DNA of 64,000 bases from an uncultured Schlesneria sp. Its GTDB lineage: Bacteria > Planctomycetota > Planctomycetia > Planctomycetales > Planctomycetaceae. Below, one piece after another: positions 18,293-29,225 of this stretch (the stretch's first letter is position 1; each line of letters starts with the position of its first letter). The notes beneath the pieces are model-generated. The model was not told the origin of the DNA. It saw only the letters and a program-made list of their open reading frames with translations, and ran no database searches. Position numbers and translations under genes: made by a program. The stretch lies in NCBI GenBank assembly GCA_903840265.1, contig CAIMFH010000109.1, positions 1 to 64,000 on the forward strand. Direction: 5' to 3'.

Positions 18293-19735
18293 ATGTTTAC
18301 CGAGTTTTTCAAACGCCTTTCCGTCTGGGAAGGGATCGACACCTGGATCGCCGTGACCGGCGCACTTGCCGCCATGGCGTGCGCGCTGCCCGGCACATGG
18401 TTGCTATTACGCCGACAAAGTCTGCTCGGCGATGCGCTCAGTCATGCGGTTCTGCCGGGAATTGTCCTGGCGTATCTCGGTGTGTCGTGGATGGAAGAAA
18501 TCGGTTGGCTGGCAGCTCCTGCCACGGGCAGCGGTGCCGCGCGTGTGGCTGAGGGGATGTCGCTGGTCGCTCGCCGTCAACTTGCCCTGTTCGCCGGAGC
18601 GGCGCTGTCGGGCGTGTTCGCAGCGGTGTTGTCGGAGGTGATCCAGCGATGGGGACGCGTCGAGCGGAGTGCGGCCCTGGGGGTCGTGTTTACATCCATG
18701 TTTGCCTTAGGCCTGCTATTGATTCGTCTGTTCGCCGATCGGGCGCATTTGGATCCCGGGTGCGTTCTGTATGGCAACCTGGAAGCAACCGCGTTCAATC
18801 GACTGGGCGATACAACGATCCCTCAAGCCGTCATCGTGAATGGAGGCATGCTGCTGGTGAACGCCTTGCTGACGTTGCTGTTCTTCAAAGAACTGCGACT
18901 CAGCACATTCGATCCAGACCTCGCCGCCGCTCAAGGGATGCGGCCGAGTTTGATCTCCGTCGCGCTCATGTCAGTGACTGCGGCGACGGTTGTTGCCGCT
19001 TTTGAATCTGTCGGTGCGATTCTGGTGATCGCCATGCTGATCATTCCCGCAGCCACAGCACGACTTCTTAGCGATCGGCTGTCGACAATCCTGTTCTTGG
19101 GGATTGTCGTGGCGGCGGTCGGTTCCGTGCTGGGACACGTCATGGCGATCACACTTCCAGCGATGATCTGTTCACGGTTGGGGATGCCTCAAGTTGAGGA
19201 TGCGAGTACGGCTGGCATGATGACTGTCGCGGCCTGCGGTTGTTTCCTATTGGCCGTCTTTTTGAGTCCACGGCATGGAATGGCACGAGCCTGGTACGAG
19301 CGATGGCGATTGAAACTGCGGATCGTTCGTGAAGATTTGCTGGGCGGCCTGTTTCGACGCGAGGAAGCAGCCAGTTCGCAACCGCACGCAGCCAATCGGC
19401 AGGCGACAGTCGGTGATCCGGTGCGCCTCAGTTGGTTTCAACGCCTAGGTCGACAAAGCCTGATCCGGCAGGGGCTGATCGATTCCGGATCTCACGGCGA
19501 TTCCCTCACGGAGTCTGGGACGGCCGCCGCGCAGGATCTTGTTCGATCGCACCGATTGTGGGAGTCGTATATGGCTCGTCACTTTGCTCTTCCTGACGCT
19601 CGCCTGCACGACACGGCCGAAAAAGTCGAACACTTTCTGGGACCAGAGCTTCAGGCGGAAATCGCGGCCGAACTCGATCAGCCCACGATGGACCCTCACG
19701 GAAAAGTAATCCCGACGCCGCCTGAGCGACTGTAG
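18293..19735 (+). CDS. Metal ABC transporter permease fused to DtxR/MntR-like regulator domain (second)
   Basis: This is a second ABC-3 permease (LPGTWLLLRRQSLLGDALSHAVLPGIVLAY at the start, eight or nine helices to about residue 330). It also carries a C-terminal soluble tail of about 140 residues. The tail shows RSHRLWESYMARHF, then HDTAEKVEHFLGPELQAEI, then DPHGKVIP. The last block matches the typical end of DtxR/MntR metal domains (C/DPHG-x-PIP). The wing-helix part before it (LSWFQRLGRQSLIRQGLIDS ... LTESGTAAA) is shorter and more degenerate than in the first permease, so DNA binding is less certain. The AEKVEH segment keeps the E-x2-EH spacing of MntR. The gene follows the first permease by 44 bases. 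Confidence 0.88.
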   Translation: MFTEFFKRLSVWEGIDTWIAVTGALAAMACALPGTWLLLRRQSLLGDALSHAVLPGIVLAYLGVSWMEEIGWLAAPATGSGAARVAEGMSLVARRQLALFAGAALSGVFAAVLSEVIQRWGRVERSAALGVVFTSMFALGLLLIRLFADRAHLDPGCVLYGNLEATAFNRLGDTTIPQAVIVNGGMLLVNALLTLLFFKELRLSTFDPDLAAAQGMRPSLISVALMSVTAATVVAAFESVGAILVIAMLIIPAATARLLSDRLSTILFLGIVVAAVGSVLGHVMAITLPAMICSRLGMPQVEDASTAGMMTVAACGCFLLAVFLSPRHGMARAWYERWRLKLRIVREDLLGGLFRREEAASSQPHAANRQATVGDPVRLSWFQRLGRQSLIRQGLIDSGSHGDSLTESGTAAAQDLVRSHRLWESYMARHFALPDARLHDTAEKVEHFLGPELQAEIAAELDQPTMDPHGKVIPTPPERL

Positions 19736-19867
19736 CGAGTGCGGCACTTCGGATGGCCCAATTCTCGACGAGATCAAAACAATCTCGTGGCGACGGACCG
19801 CAGTTCTCGATAACTTTTGAGAGGACTGAGTCGACCGATCCGCGATCTTTCAGGGCAAGAGATCCCG

Positions 19868-21011
19868 ATGGCCATCCCGCTGAGACCATGTTGTCAGTTG
19901 TTGCTGGTCGCCTTTGTGTTTGGGGGCTTGGCAACGGCACCCTGCGATGCCGAAGTCGATTGGCATCCCCAGCGAACGCGCGTCTTCGCCGTGGGGGTGC
20001 TTGAGTGGCAGCACCCCGATCTGGCCTGGAATGGCCTCGGCTCAGCATCAGCGGCGTGACGCTCAACTGGTTCAGCATTTTAAATCTGCTGGTGTCGCGG
20101 ACGATAGCATCACCTATCTGCAAGATCGCCAGGCGACAAGAAGCCATATTCAGAAGGAACTGCTCAATCAACTCGCGAAGACCAAACCGGGCGAGTTGCT
20201 GGTCTTCTATTTTACGGGCCACGGCTTTCGCGACCACAAGAATCACAGCGTCCACTTCGCGAACTACGATGCCGCAGATGGTGATACAGCCTGGCCGGTC
20301 ACTGCCATCTTGGACACGCTGGAAGCCAACTTCCATGGGAGTCACGTCCTGCTGATGGCGGACTGCTGCTATTCGGGCGGGCTGGTCGATGCGGCTCGGG
20401 CGCGCAAATCGCGACTGAACTATGCGTGTCTCTGCTCGTCGCATTCGCATAACTCGTCAACCGGGCAATGGACTTTCAGCGATGCATTGCTCGCTGGCCT
20501 GCGGGGAAGCCCGAAAGTCGATCTGAACGCCGATGGTGAGATCGATGTCGGCGAAGTGGGCCAGTATTCGGAACTGGAGATGGCTTTCGTCGAAAGACAA
20601 AAGTCCGTCTACGACACCGCCCCCGAATTCTCGCCACGCTGGCGGCTGTCAAATCCAACTCAGCGAAAGGCACCCCGACAGGGCGAACGCATCGAAGTGA
20701 AATGGAAAGAGAAGTGGTATCGAGGGGAAATCCTGGTGACGTCGGGCAACCAGTGCAAAGTCCACTACATCGGCTTTGAAGATTCGTGGGACGAGTGGGT
20801 CGGCCCCGAACGAATGCGAGCGTTCCAGCCGACGCATCTGGACCAGGGGACCGCAATCGAAGTCTTCTACCATAAAGATCAAAAGTGGTATCCGGCTCGA
20901 GTTGTCCGCAGTTGGTACGGACTGACCTTCGTTCACTATGACGGCTTCCCCAACGAATGGAATGACTGGGTCAGCCCGGAATTGATTCGCATGCCGGGGC
21001 AAAAGAAGTAG
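19868..21011 (+). CDS. Exported caspase-like (C14) protein with two Tudor-knot-like domains; frameshifted
   Basis: A signal peptide and the first caspase strand (MAIPLRPCCQLLLVAFVFGG then RTRVFAVGVLEWQHPDL) are read from the ATG at 19868, but this frame stops at 20059. The rest, RRDAQLVQHFKSAGVADDSI onwards, is in the +1 frame and ends at 21011. The switch lies around 20020-20050. The catalytic pair is intact: His in FYFTGHGFRD and Cys in MADCCYSGG. After the caspase come two repeats of about 50 residues, GERIEVKWKEKWYRGEI...DSWDEWV and GTAIEVFYHKDQKWYPARV...NEWNDWV, resembling Tudor-knot/chromo-like barrels. Without the shift the protein would have about 380 residues. Pseudogene, sequencing error and programmed frameshift all remain possible. 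Confidence 0.7.
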
Positions 21012-22193
21012 CTATTTGCTGACAGCGACTCGCTCAATCAGCGTCTCCAACTCCCGCATTCCCGTGCTGGCATCGTACCGCTGTCGAACGGATTCGCGAG
21101 CAAGCACAGCTCGCTGTTGCCATTCAGGATAGCAGTCCATTGCCGCTTGAATTGTGTCGGCGAGTGCCCCAGCGTCAGCCGGTGCGACTAAGCCACCCAG
21201 GCGACCCTCGTCCAGAATCTCACTCGGCCCGCTGGGACAATCCGTTGCTAGAGCTGGTGTGCCACAAGCGACGGCTTCAAGCAGCGAATTGGGAAGACCT
21301 TCAAACAGTGATGGCAATACGAACAGGTTCGCTTGTCGAAACCAGGGGAGTGGATTCGCGACAAATCCGGCAAACGTGACATGCTGCTGCAGGCCATGAT
21401 CCCGCACAAACTCTTCCAGTTGCGATTGCAGTTCTCCCGTTCCGAGGACGACAAGTCGCAATTGTCGCTGGCGTCGATTAACCAGTTCGTCGATTGCTTC
21501 CAGCAAGTAGTGATAACCCTTCTGCGCATGCAGACGCCCCGCTGCGACGAGCAGGAACGGTTCGCTCAACAAATTCATCGGCAACGGTTCATTCGCCAGC
21601 CGATCGAGACGATCCAGATCGAGTAGATTGCGACAGGTCACGACGTGATCTGGTGGCAAGCGAAAGTAGTCGATCACTCGTCCGCGCAGGCCAACTGAAT
21701 TGGCGAGGACAAGGCTCGCCCTGCGGTAGGCTGAACGAGCGATCTTCCAAATGAGACCGCGGCCGCGCCTGGCGTGCATTTCCAACTCTGGTTGTGGATC
21801 GATGACACAGCAGGAAAGGCGAGGCGTCGGCCGGAACCATGTTGCGCCGGCCGCGTCGAGCGTCGCGCGATAAGTGCGATCGTAAATGACATCGATTCGC
21901 TCACGCCGGAGTACACCAGCGAGATGGAGATAACGTGCCACCGGAGAGAGCTTGCATCGCCTGACGAACCTCTGCATCCACGTTTCTGGTGATTCGTCAC
22001 GAAACGCCAGAATCGGGACATCGCTGGGAATGCTTGCAAGCAATTCACCCGTGCGAGTTGCCAGGTACAGCAGCGGTTCGAATCGCGATCGATCGATGAG
22101 CCGCAGGATTTCGACCACCTGTCGCTCGGCTCCGCCGCCGCTCATCGTGCCGATGACGAACAGAACACGGAGGCGGCGAGTGGCGGCGGTCAT
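21012..22193 (-). CDS. Glycosyltransferase, GT4 (GT-B) family
   Basis: The 393-residue cytoplasmic enzyme has the two-domain GT-B layout. The acceptor half opens with VLFVIGTMSGGGAERQVVE. The donor half contains PFLLVAAGRLHAQKGYHYLLEAI, LVVLGTGELQSQLEEFV, VTFAGFVANP and the EGLPNSLLEAVACGTPALAT block with the E-x7-E motif that binds the nucleotide-sugar phosphate. Such enzymes add sugars to polysaccharide, lipid or lipopolysaccharide precursors; donor and acceptor cannot be told. It ends immediately after the caspase gene (convergent, no gap) and stands alone. Confidence 0.88.
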   Translation of the reverse strand: MTAATRRLRVLFVIGTMSGGGAERQVVEILRLIDRSRFEPLLYLATRTGELLASIPSDVPILAFRDESPETWMQRFVRRCKLSPVARYLHLAGVLRRERIDVIYDRTYRATLDAAGATWFRPTPRLSCCVIDPQPELEMHARRGRGLIWKIARSAYRRASLVLANSVGLRGRVIDYFRLPPDHVVTCRNLLDLDRLDRLANEPLPMNLLSEPFLLVAAGRLHAQKGYHYLLEAIDELVNRRQRQLRLVVLGTGELQSQLEEFVRDHGLQQHVTFAGFVANPLPWFRQANLFVLPSLFEGLPNSLLEAVACGTPALATDCPSGPSEILDEGRLGGLVAPADAGALADTIQAAMDCYPEWQQRAVLARESVRQRYDASTGMRELETLIERVAVSK

Positions 22194-22236
22194 GGGCAGA
22201 GCTTATCTGGGCGTCTCAACACATATTCGAGACGCC

Positions 22237-23346
<1,110 letters not shown>

Positions 23347-23429
23347 GGTGATCAATCAGGGAGTGAAAATCGTTGACTTCTAAAGCAGCCAAAGCATACC
23401 CGATCACTCAGTAAGCGAAAATGGCAGCG

Positions 23430-23462
23430 TGTTCCAATGCAGGCGGGAATCCAGCCATCCAA
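23430..23462. repeat. Half-unit of a CCCGC-GCGGGAATCC type palindromic repeat
   Basis: AATGCAGGCGGGAATCCAGCC resembles the right half of the palindromic repeat found complete at 25982-26003 (ATTCCCGCGCAGACGGGAATCC). It lies in the divergent spacer between the aminotransferase and apgM. Confidence 0.35.
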
Positions 23463-23589
23463 GACGAATTCGGATTCACGACACGAAGGTAAAGTTCCGA
23501 TCCATGACAGCTTGAGTCGACATCGGTTCTCTGACCAGTTAAAACGAGTCTCGACGGACATCTTTGCGGACTTACGAACTGAATCACTT

Positions 23590-24804
23590 ATGAAATACGC
23601 TCTAGTTATTCCCGATGGTGTCGCTGATGAACCTCAACCTTCATTGGGCGGAAAGACGCCACTGCAGGCCGCGAACATCCCCTTTATGGACGAGGTCGCG
23701 CAGGCGGGGTTTGTCGGTGAAGCCAATCACGTGCCGATTTCGTTGCCTTCAGGTAGCGATGTCGGAACGATGAGCTTGTTTGGTTACGATCCGCTCGAAT
23801 ACCACACGGGACGAGCACCGATCGAGGCGGCTGCGCAGGGAATTGAGCTCGGTGAACTGGATTGGGCCATTCGTTGTAACCTGGTCACCGTGGAGGACGG
23901 CCGCATGGCCAGTTTCACGGCCGAACAGATCCCCAACGACCTCGCAAAGACGTTGGTCGAACTCCTGCAACGCGATCAATGCGGCAGTGAGCATTGGAAG
24001 TTCTACACGGGTGTCAGCTATCGCAATCTGCTGGTCTACCGAGCCAGAAACATTCCTGCTCCATTCGGCCCGGACACACAGACGACTCCACCGCACGATA
24101 TTACCGACCAGTTGATCGAGCCTAATTTGCCTCAGGGCCCCGGAAGCGAATTACTGCGGGAACTGATGGAGCGCAGCAAACCATTGTTTGCCGCGTGCGC
24201 TCCCAATCAGGAACGAGCGGCAACTGGCACACACACGGCGACTCAGTGCTGGTTGTGGGGACAAGGACGACGCCCGGCCTTCAAGTCGTTCCTGGAACGA
24301 TTTGGCAAACGAGGTGCCGTGATTACCGCTGTCGATCTATTGCGCGGCTTGGGAAAACTGCTGGGCTGGCAGGTGATCGAAGTCCCGGGCGCGACAGGCT
24401 ATCTCGACACGGACTATGCAGCCAAGGGAAGAGCGGCAATCGAGGCGCTGCGTAACGATGTCACAGACTTTATCGTCGTTCACGTTGAAGCGACCGACGA
24501 AGCGTCACACGAGGGAAACGCGGCTGCCAAAGTTCAGGCGTTAGAAGAGATCGATCGGCACATCGTGGGCCCGCTCCACGCATACCTGAAATCACAAGGT
24601 GAGTACCGCCTGCTGGTTTGCCCAGATCATCCGACGTTCTTGCGTACGAAGACACACAGTCACGGATTTGTGCCATTCGCTGTTTGCGGAACGGGGATCA
24701 CAGCCGATTCGGCGACGACGTATGACGAAGTCGCCGCTGCGACTTCGTCGCTTCGGCTGGATCGCGGCTGTGAATTGATGCCGCTGCTGTTTCGTGAGGC
24801 GTGA
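23590..24804 (+). CDS. apgM: Cofactor-independent phosphoglycerate mutase (archaeal-type)
   Basis: The 404-residue product interconverts 2- and 3-phosphoglycerate in glycolysis. It belongs to the alkaline-phosphatase superfamily ApgM branch. The metal aspartate lies in IPDGVADEP, the nucleophilic serine (near residue 56) in LPSGSDVGTMSLFGYDP, and YHTGRAPIEAAAQGI follows as in the family. Further metal ligands lie in VHVEATDEASHEGN and in the C-terminal VCPDHPTFLRTKTHSHG. The ATG at 23590 starts directly at the conserved N-terminus; the frame extends upstream to 23437 through repeat-like DNA. It is monocistronic and followed by a hairpin. Confidence 0.93.
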   Translation: MKYALVIPDGVADEPQPSLGGKTPLQAANIPFMDEVAQAGFVGEANHVPISLPSGSDVGTMSLFGYDPLEYHTGRAPIEAAAQGIELGELDWAIRCNLVTVEDGRMASFTAEQIPNDLAKTLVELLQRDQCGSEHWKFYTGVSYRNLLVYRARNIPAPFGPDTQTTPPHDITDQLIEPNLPQGPGSELLRELMERSKPLFAACAPNQERAATGTHTATQCWLWGQGRRPAFKSFLERFGKRGAVITAVDLLRGLGKLLGWQVIEVPGATGYLDTDYAAKGRAAIEALRNDVTDFIVVHVEATDEASHEGNAAAKVQALEEIDRHIVGPLHAYLKSQGEYRLLVCPDHPTFLRTKTHSHGFVPFAVCGTGITADSATTYDEVAAATSSLRLDRGCELMPLLFREA

Positions 24805-24814
24805 AAGACCACAT

Positions 24815-24846
24815 GGGTAGCTAATCTCATGTTGGATTAGCCACCC
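24815..24846. terminator. Hairpin between convergent apgM and FHA genes
   Basis: GGGTAGCTAATC (24815-24826) pairs with GATTAGCCACCC (24835-24846) with one mismatch around an eight-base loop. It lies between two convergent stops, so it may act in both directions. No long T run follows on either strand. Confidence 0.5.
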
Positions 24847-24857
24847 AGTGGGCGAAA

Positions 24858-25619
24858 TCAGGCACTGGCTCGCAACTCTGTCGGAACCGATGCTTCATCG
24901 ATCTGATCTAGCAACGTCTCAATCTGACGCGAGACTCGTTCCTGCGTTTCTTCCAACAGCTCCGTCGCGGCAACCAATTCGGTCTCGCAGAGGTCCAGTT
25001 CCCGAGTCCGTCCGTTCATCATCTCGGACATCTCGTGGATCTGATCGAGCAATCGCTGGCATTCGTCGGAGAACTCCACTACGGGCGTGTTCGGGATGAT
25101 TTCAGCCGTCGAAGGCTCGGCAGTGATTACGGCCTTCATCGCTTCCATCAGCTTCTGCATCCCTAACAATCGGCCCGCTTCGAATTGATCGACAGCGGAT
25201 TGTTCCGAAAGAATCCGATCGCAGAGTTCGTCCGCGGTGAGCTGTGTGATGTTCTCCACCAGCTCGATGGCTCCGGCGTGAGCAGAAAAACTGGCAGTGT
25301 CACGGACCGTCATGTCCATTCCGCACACTGAAATGACATCGCCATCGCGAAGTGCCATGCGGCGACAGACTCGCCAGTTGACGTTCAGTTCGGCCGCTTC
25401 ATCGGCGACTTCGATCCAAGCAGCGCCCGCTTCTGTACGAATCACGCTGTGAAGCAGTGGCCCTTCCAGCAGATGAATCTCGCAGATGGGACTGGATCCG
25501 ATACGAATTTGATCGCGGTCGATGACCATCGATCCGTCATCAAACTCCAGCGTAAACTGGGCAGCGGGATTAGAGGTTTGTTCAATAGAAATATCATCCA
25601 GGGGAAGCGTCGATAGCAT
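24858..25619 (-). CDS. FHA domain protein with C-terminal coiled coil
   Basis: Residues about 20-110 follow a forkhead-associated pattern: FTLEFDDGSMVIDRDQIRIG (the strand leading to the G-x-S turn), SSPICEIHLLEGPLLHSVI, then NVNWRVCRRMALRDGDVISV. The usual phosphopeptide-binding arginine of the GR-x-xxxD-I turn is replaced (IGSSPICEI), so phosphothreonine binding is uncertain. The C-terminal ~100 residues (LLDQIHEMSEMMNGRTRELD ... SRQIETLLDQIDE) are strongly helical with coiled-coil character. The product is cytoplasmic, 253 residues from the ATG at 25619; the frame extends to 25694. Confidence 0.65.
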   Translation of the reverse strand: MLSTLPLDDISIEQTSNPAAQFTLEFDDGSMVIDRDQIRIGSSPICEIHLLEGPLLHSVIRTEAGAAWIEVADEAAELNVNWRVCRRMALRDGDVISVCGMDMTVRDTASFSAHAGAIELVENITQLTADELCDRILSEQSAVDQFEAGRLLGMQKLMEAMKAVITAEPSTAEIIPNTPVVEFSDECQRLLDQIHEMSEMMNGRTRELDLCETELVAATELLEETQERVSRQIETLLDQIDEASVPTELRASA

Positions 25620-26113
25620 AAGAAGTCTCGATCCAACATCTTGTCGGGCAGAGAAACGCTCGTGAAGGGCGTAGCACAGAGAGATGTGTGCCATTGATAG
25701 TTTCGTCCGGCGAAATCTGCCGTCGTGAATCTATCGGTGCCACGCCGCAAAGCCACTGGCGTCGTCCCGATTCGCCAAGACCGCAAGCTATGGTGAGTTT
25801 GCCGACTCGCGAAGATGAGCCGCCTGGAATACTCATTCGCCGGACATGCTGGAGAAGCCTGCGAAAAGATATCGGTTGTGCGATCCTCGATCGCGGTTCA
25901 CCGCTACTGGGGAGAAAGATCCGCGTTAACCCGGACGATTCAGGGCCTGATCGCTGCAACCTCCGACCAGTGTCTCCCATCATTCCCGCGCAGACGGGAA
26001 TCCAGTGAGCTGTCGGAAGGTAGCGATACAAGAACTCGGAACTTATCCCGCAACAATGGCTGGAGAAGATCCGCTAAGAAACTGAAGGGATCCCGCCTCA
26101 GCAGTAGTGAAGA
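25620..26113. other. Non-coding stretch upstream of the FHA gene, downstream of atpC
   Basis: No credible gene lies in this ~490-base stretch; the frames at 25594-26031 and 25688-26008 read as translated repeat DNA. It contains one complete palindromic repeat at 25982-26003 and presumably the end of the atp transcript. Confidence 0.5.
25982..26003. repeat. REP-like palindrome ATTCCCG...CGGGAAT
   Basis: ATTCCCG (25982-25988) pairs with CGGGAAT (25995-26001) around CGCAGA. Elements of this kind (CCCGCGCAGGCGGGAATCC) are scattered in many bacterial genomes. A related half-copy occurs at 23436-23452 and a decayed relative near 55895-55920. Confidence 0.55.
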
Positions 26114-26515
26114 CTACCGATGAGTGGCAAGTGCCAACATGCGGCGGGCACGCTGCTGATCGGCCAGTTTGGTCTTGATTTCTTCGTCGGTCTTGGCGAC
26201 TCGTGCCGAAGCTGCTGCCAGTTGCTTTTCCGCTTCTGCCGCGGACAGGTTGGCCACAGGGACAGCTCGATGAGTGAGCAGCGAGACCGTGGGGCCGAGA
26301 ACCTGGACGAATCCACCGTCGATGAAGAAGTGTTGCTCACCAGTCGCGGTCGTGACTTTCAATTCGCCGCAGCCCAGGCGACCAATCAATGGCAGACGGC
26401 CGGGCAGGATCCCAATATCGCCGTCATACAAGGGGAAGCGCAGCGCGGACACCGGCTCATCGAGCAACGTTCGCTCGGGAGTAACAATCACCAGCCGCAG
26501 CTTATCACCAACCAT
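26114..26515 (-). CDS. atpC: ATP synthase F1 subunit epsilon
   Basis: The 133-residue product is the epsilon subunit of the rotor stalk, which links gamma to the c-ring and can inhibit ATP hydrolysis. The N-terminal beta sandwich shows LRLVIVTPERTLLDEPVSAL, LYDGDIGILPGRLPLIGRLG and HFFIDGGFVQVLGPTVSLL; the C-terminal helical hairpin is AEAEKQLAAASARVAKTDEE. It is the last gene of the atp operon and is separated from atpD by a tRNA gene. Confidence 0.92.
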   Translation of the reverse strand: MVGDKLRLVIVTPERTLLDEPVSALRFPLYDGDIGILPGRLPLIGRLGCGELKVTTATGEQHFFIDGGFVQVLGPTVSLLTHRAVPVANLSAAEAEKQLAAASARVAKTDEEIKTKLADQQRARRMLALATHR

Positions 26516-26562
26516 AATTTATTAGCCGACTTCAGTTTTCAGTTGAGCGTTGCCGGGAAAAA

Positions 26563-26635
26563 TCCTCCCGGTCGGAATCGAACCGACGACCTTCCGTTTA
26601 TAAGACGGAGACTCTCACCACTGAGCTACGGGAGG
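26563..26635 (-). tRNA. tRNA-Ile (anticodon TAT)
   Basis: Read on the minus strand, the gene folds as a complete cloverleaf. The acceptor stem is CCTCCCG/CGGGAGG, the D-arm GCTC-AGTGGTGA-GAGT, the anticodon stem TCCGT/ACGGA with loop CTTATAA, and the T-arm GTCGG-TTCGATT-CCGAC. The discriminator is A73. The anticodon is TAT, reading the rare isoleucine codon AUA. The 3' CCA is not encoded, and five T residues follow directly. It sits between atpD and atpC in the same orientation, 48 bases before atpC, so it is probably processed from the operon transcript. Confidence 0.88.
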
Positions 26636-26707
26636 TATTTCCCCCGCGTATGTCGTTTTCAATCCTGACCATGGAAGTTGCTTTCCGACTTTGACCAATC
26701 GTTCCGA

Positions 26708-28207
<1,500 letters not shown>

Positions 28208-28252
28208 CTATGCTGTGCCTTCGTCGTCACAGCGGTGGCGAAGCCGGCAGCC

Positions 28253-29149
28253 TTATTCGAGGGCTGCTGCACCACCGATAATTTCGCTCAATTCCGATGT
28301 AATCTGTGATTGGCGAGCTCGGTTGTATTGAGCTCGAATTGCTCGAATCATGCCGTCGGCATTCTCTGTCGCACTCTTCATTGCCACCATTCGAGCGATC
28401 TGTTCGCTAACCCCGGCATCCAGGAAGCATTTGAACAGACGAGCTTTGAAGGAGGCCGGAACGATCTCTTCCAAGATCTCGCGTGGTGACGGCAAGAATT
28501 CGTATTCGACGGTCGTCTTGGGCTTCTCGGCCGCGGCCACCGTGGTTTGCTGGAGCTTGCCAATTGGCAGCAACGTTTCAACGACAGCCTTCTGTCGAGA
28601 CATCGTCTCGAACTTCGTGTAGGCCACATCCAGACGATCAATGTCGCCGCGAATGAAGCTGTCGATATAGCGAGAAGCCAACTCGTCGACTTGCTCGAAC
28701 GTCGGTTTGTCTTCGAAGTGCGTGTAACTGGCCGCGGTGGCGATCTTCTGGAACTTGAAGAACCCTATCCCGCGTTTGCCAGATACTTCGATCTTCGTGT
28801 CGACCTGATTGGCCTTCGCTTCTCGAATCCGCTGCTGAGTCAGTCGCAACACACCGCCGTTATAACCGCCGCACAGGCCACGGTTCGACGTGATCACTAG
28901 CAGGATGGCAGTCTTCTCGGATTCACGCTGTTGCAGCAACGGATGCGTAAAGTCAGAGCCTTCGCCTGCCATCGTCTGCGACAAGTCAGCGACGATTTCA
29001 GAGATCTTGCGAGTGTAAGCTGCGGCTTCGACCGCTCGATCCATCGCCTTCTTGAAGCGCGCCGTTGCGACCAGTTCCATCGTTCGCGTGATCTTGCGAA
29101 CGTTGCGAACGGCTTTCAACCGCTTGATGATCTTTCGCGCTTTAGCCAT
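28253..29149 (-). CDS. atpG: ATP synthase F1 subunit gamma
   Basis: The 298-residue product is the central rotor shaft of F1. The N-terminal helix (KARKIIKRLKAVRNVRKITRTMELVATARFKKA) and C-terminal helix (MVAMKSATENADGMIRAIRAQYNRARQSQITSELSEII) form the coiled coil inserted in the alpha3beta3 ring. The centre contains the typical VITSNRGLCGGYN block. It lies between atpA and atpD in the operon. Confidence 0.96.
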   Translation of the reverse strand: MAKARKIIKRLKAVRNVRKITRTMELVATARFKKAMDRAVEAAAYTRKISEIVADLSQTMAGEGSDFTHPLLQQRESEKTAILLVITSNRGLCGGYNGGVLRLTQQRIREAKANQVDTKIEVSGKRGIGFFKFQKIATAASYTHFEDKPTFEQVDELASRYIDSFIRGDIDRLDVAYTKFETMSRQKAVVETLLPIGKLQQTTVAAAEKPKTTVEYEFLPSPREILEEIVPASFKARLFKCFLDAGVSEQIARMVAMKSATENADGMIRAIRAQYNRARQSQITSELSEIIGGAAALE

Positions 29150-29225
29150 GACTTACTTCTGCCTGACCAGTAACTGACTTCACCGACCGACGGAATCTGC
29201 AGCCTGCTCAGGCTGCAGTGGAACT

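Noticed and set aside
19506-20450. 314-codon minus-strand frame across the permease end and caspase start
   Set aside because: It overlaps two well-supported genes and has no recognisable domain.
19868-21011. Programmed frameshift in the caspase gene
   Set aside because: No clear slippery heptamer or downstream stimulatory stem was recognised near 20020-20050, so it is reported only as an unexplained frameshift.
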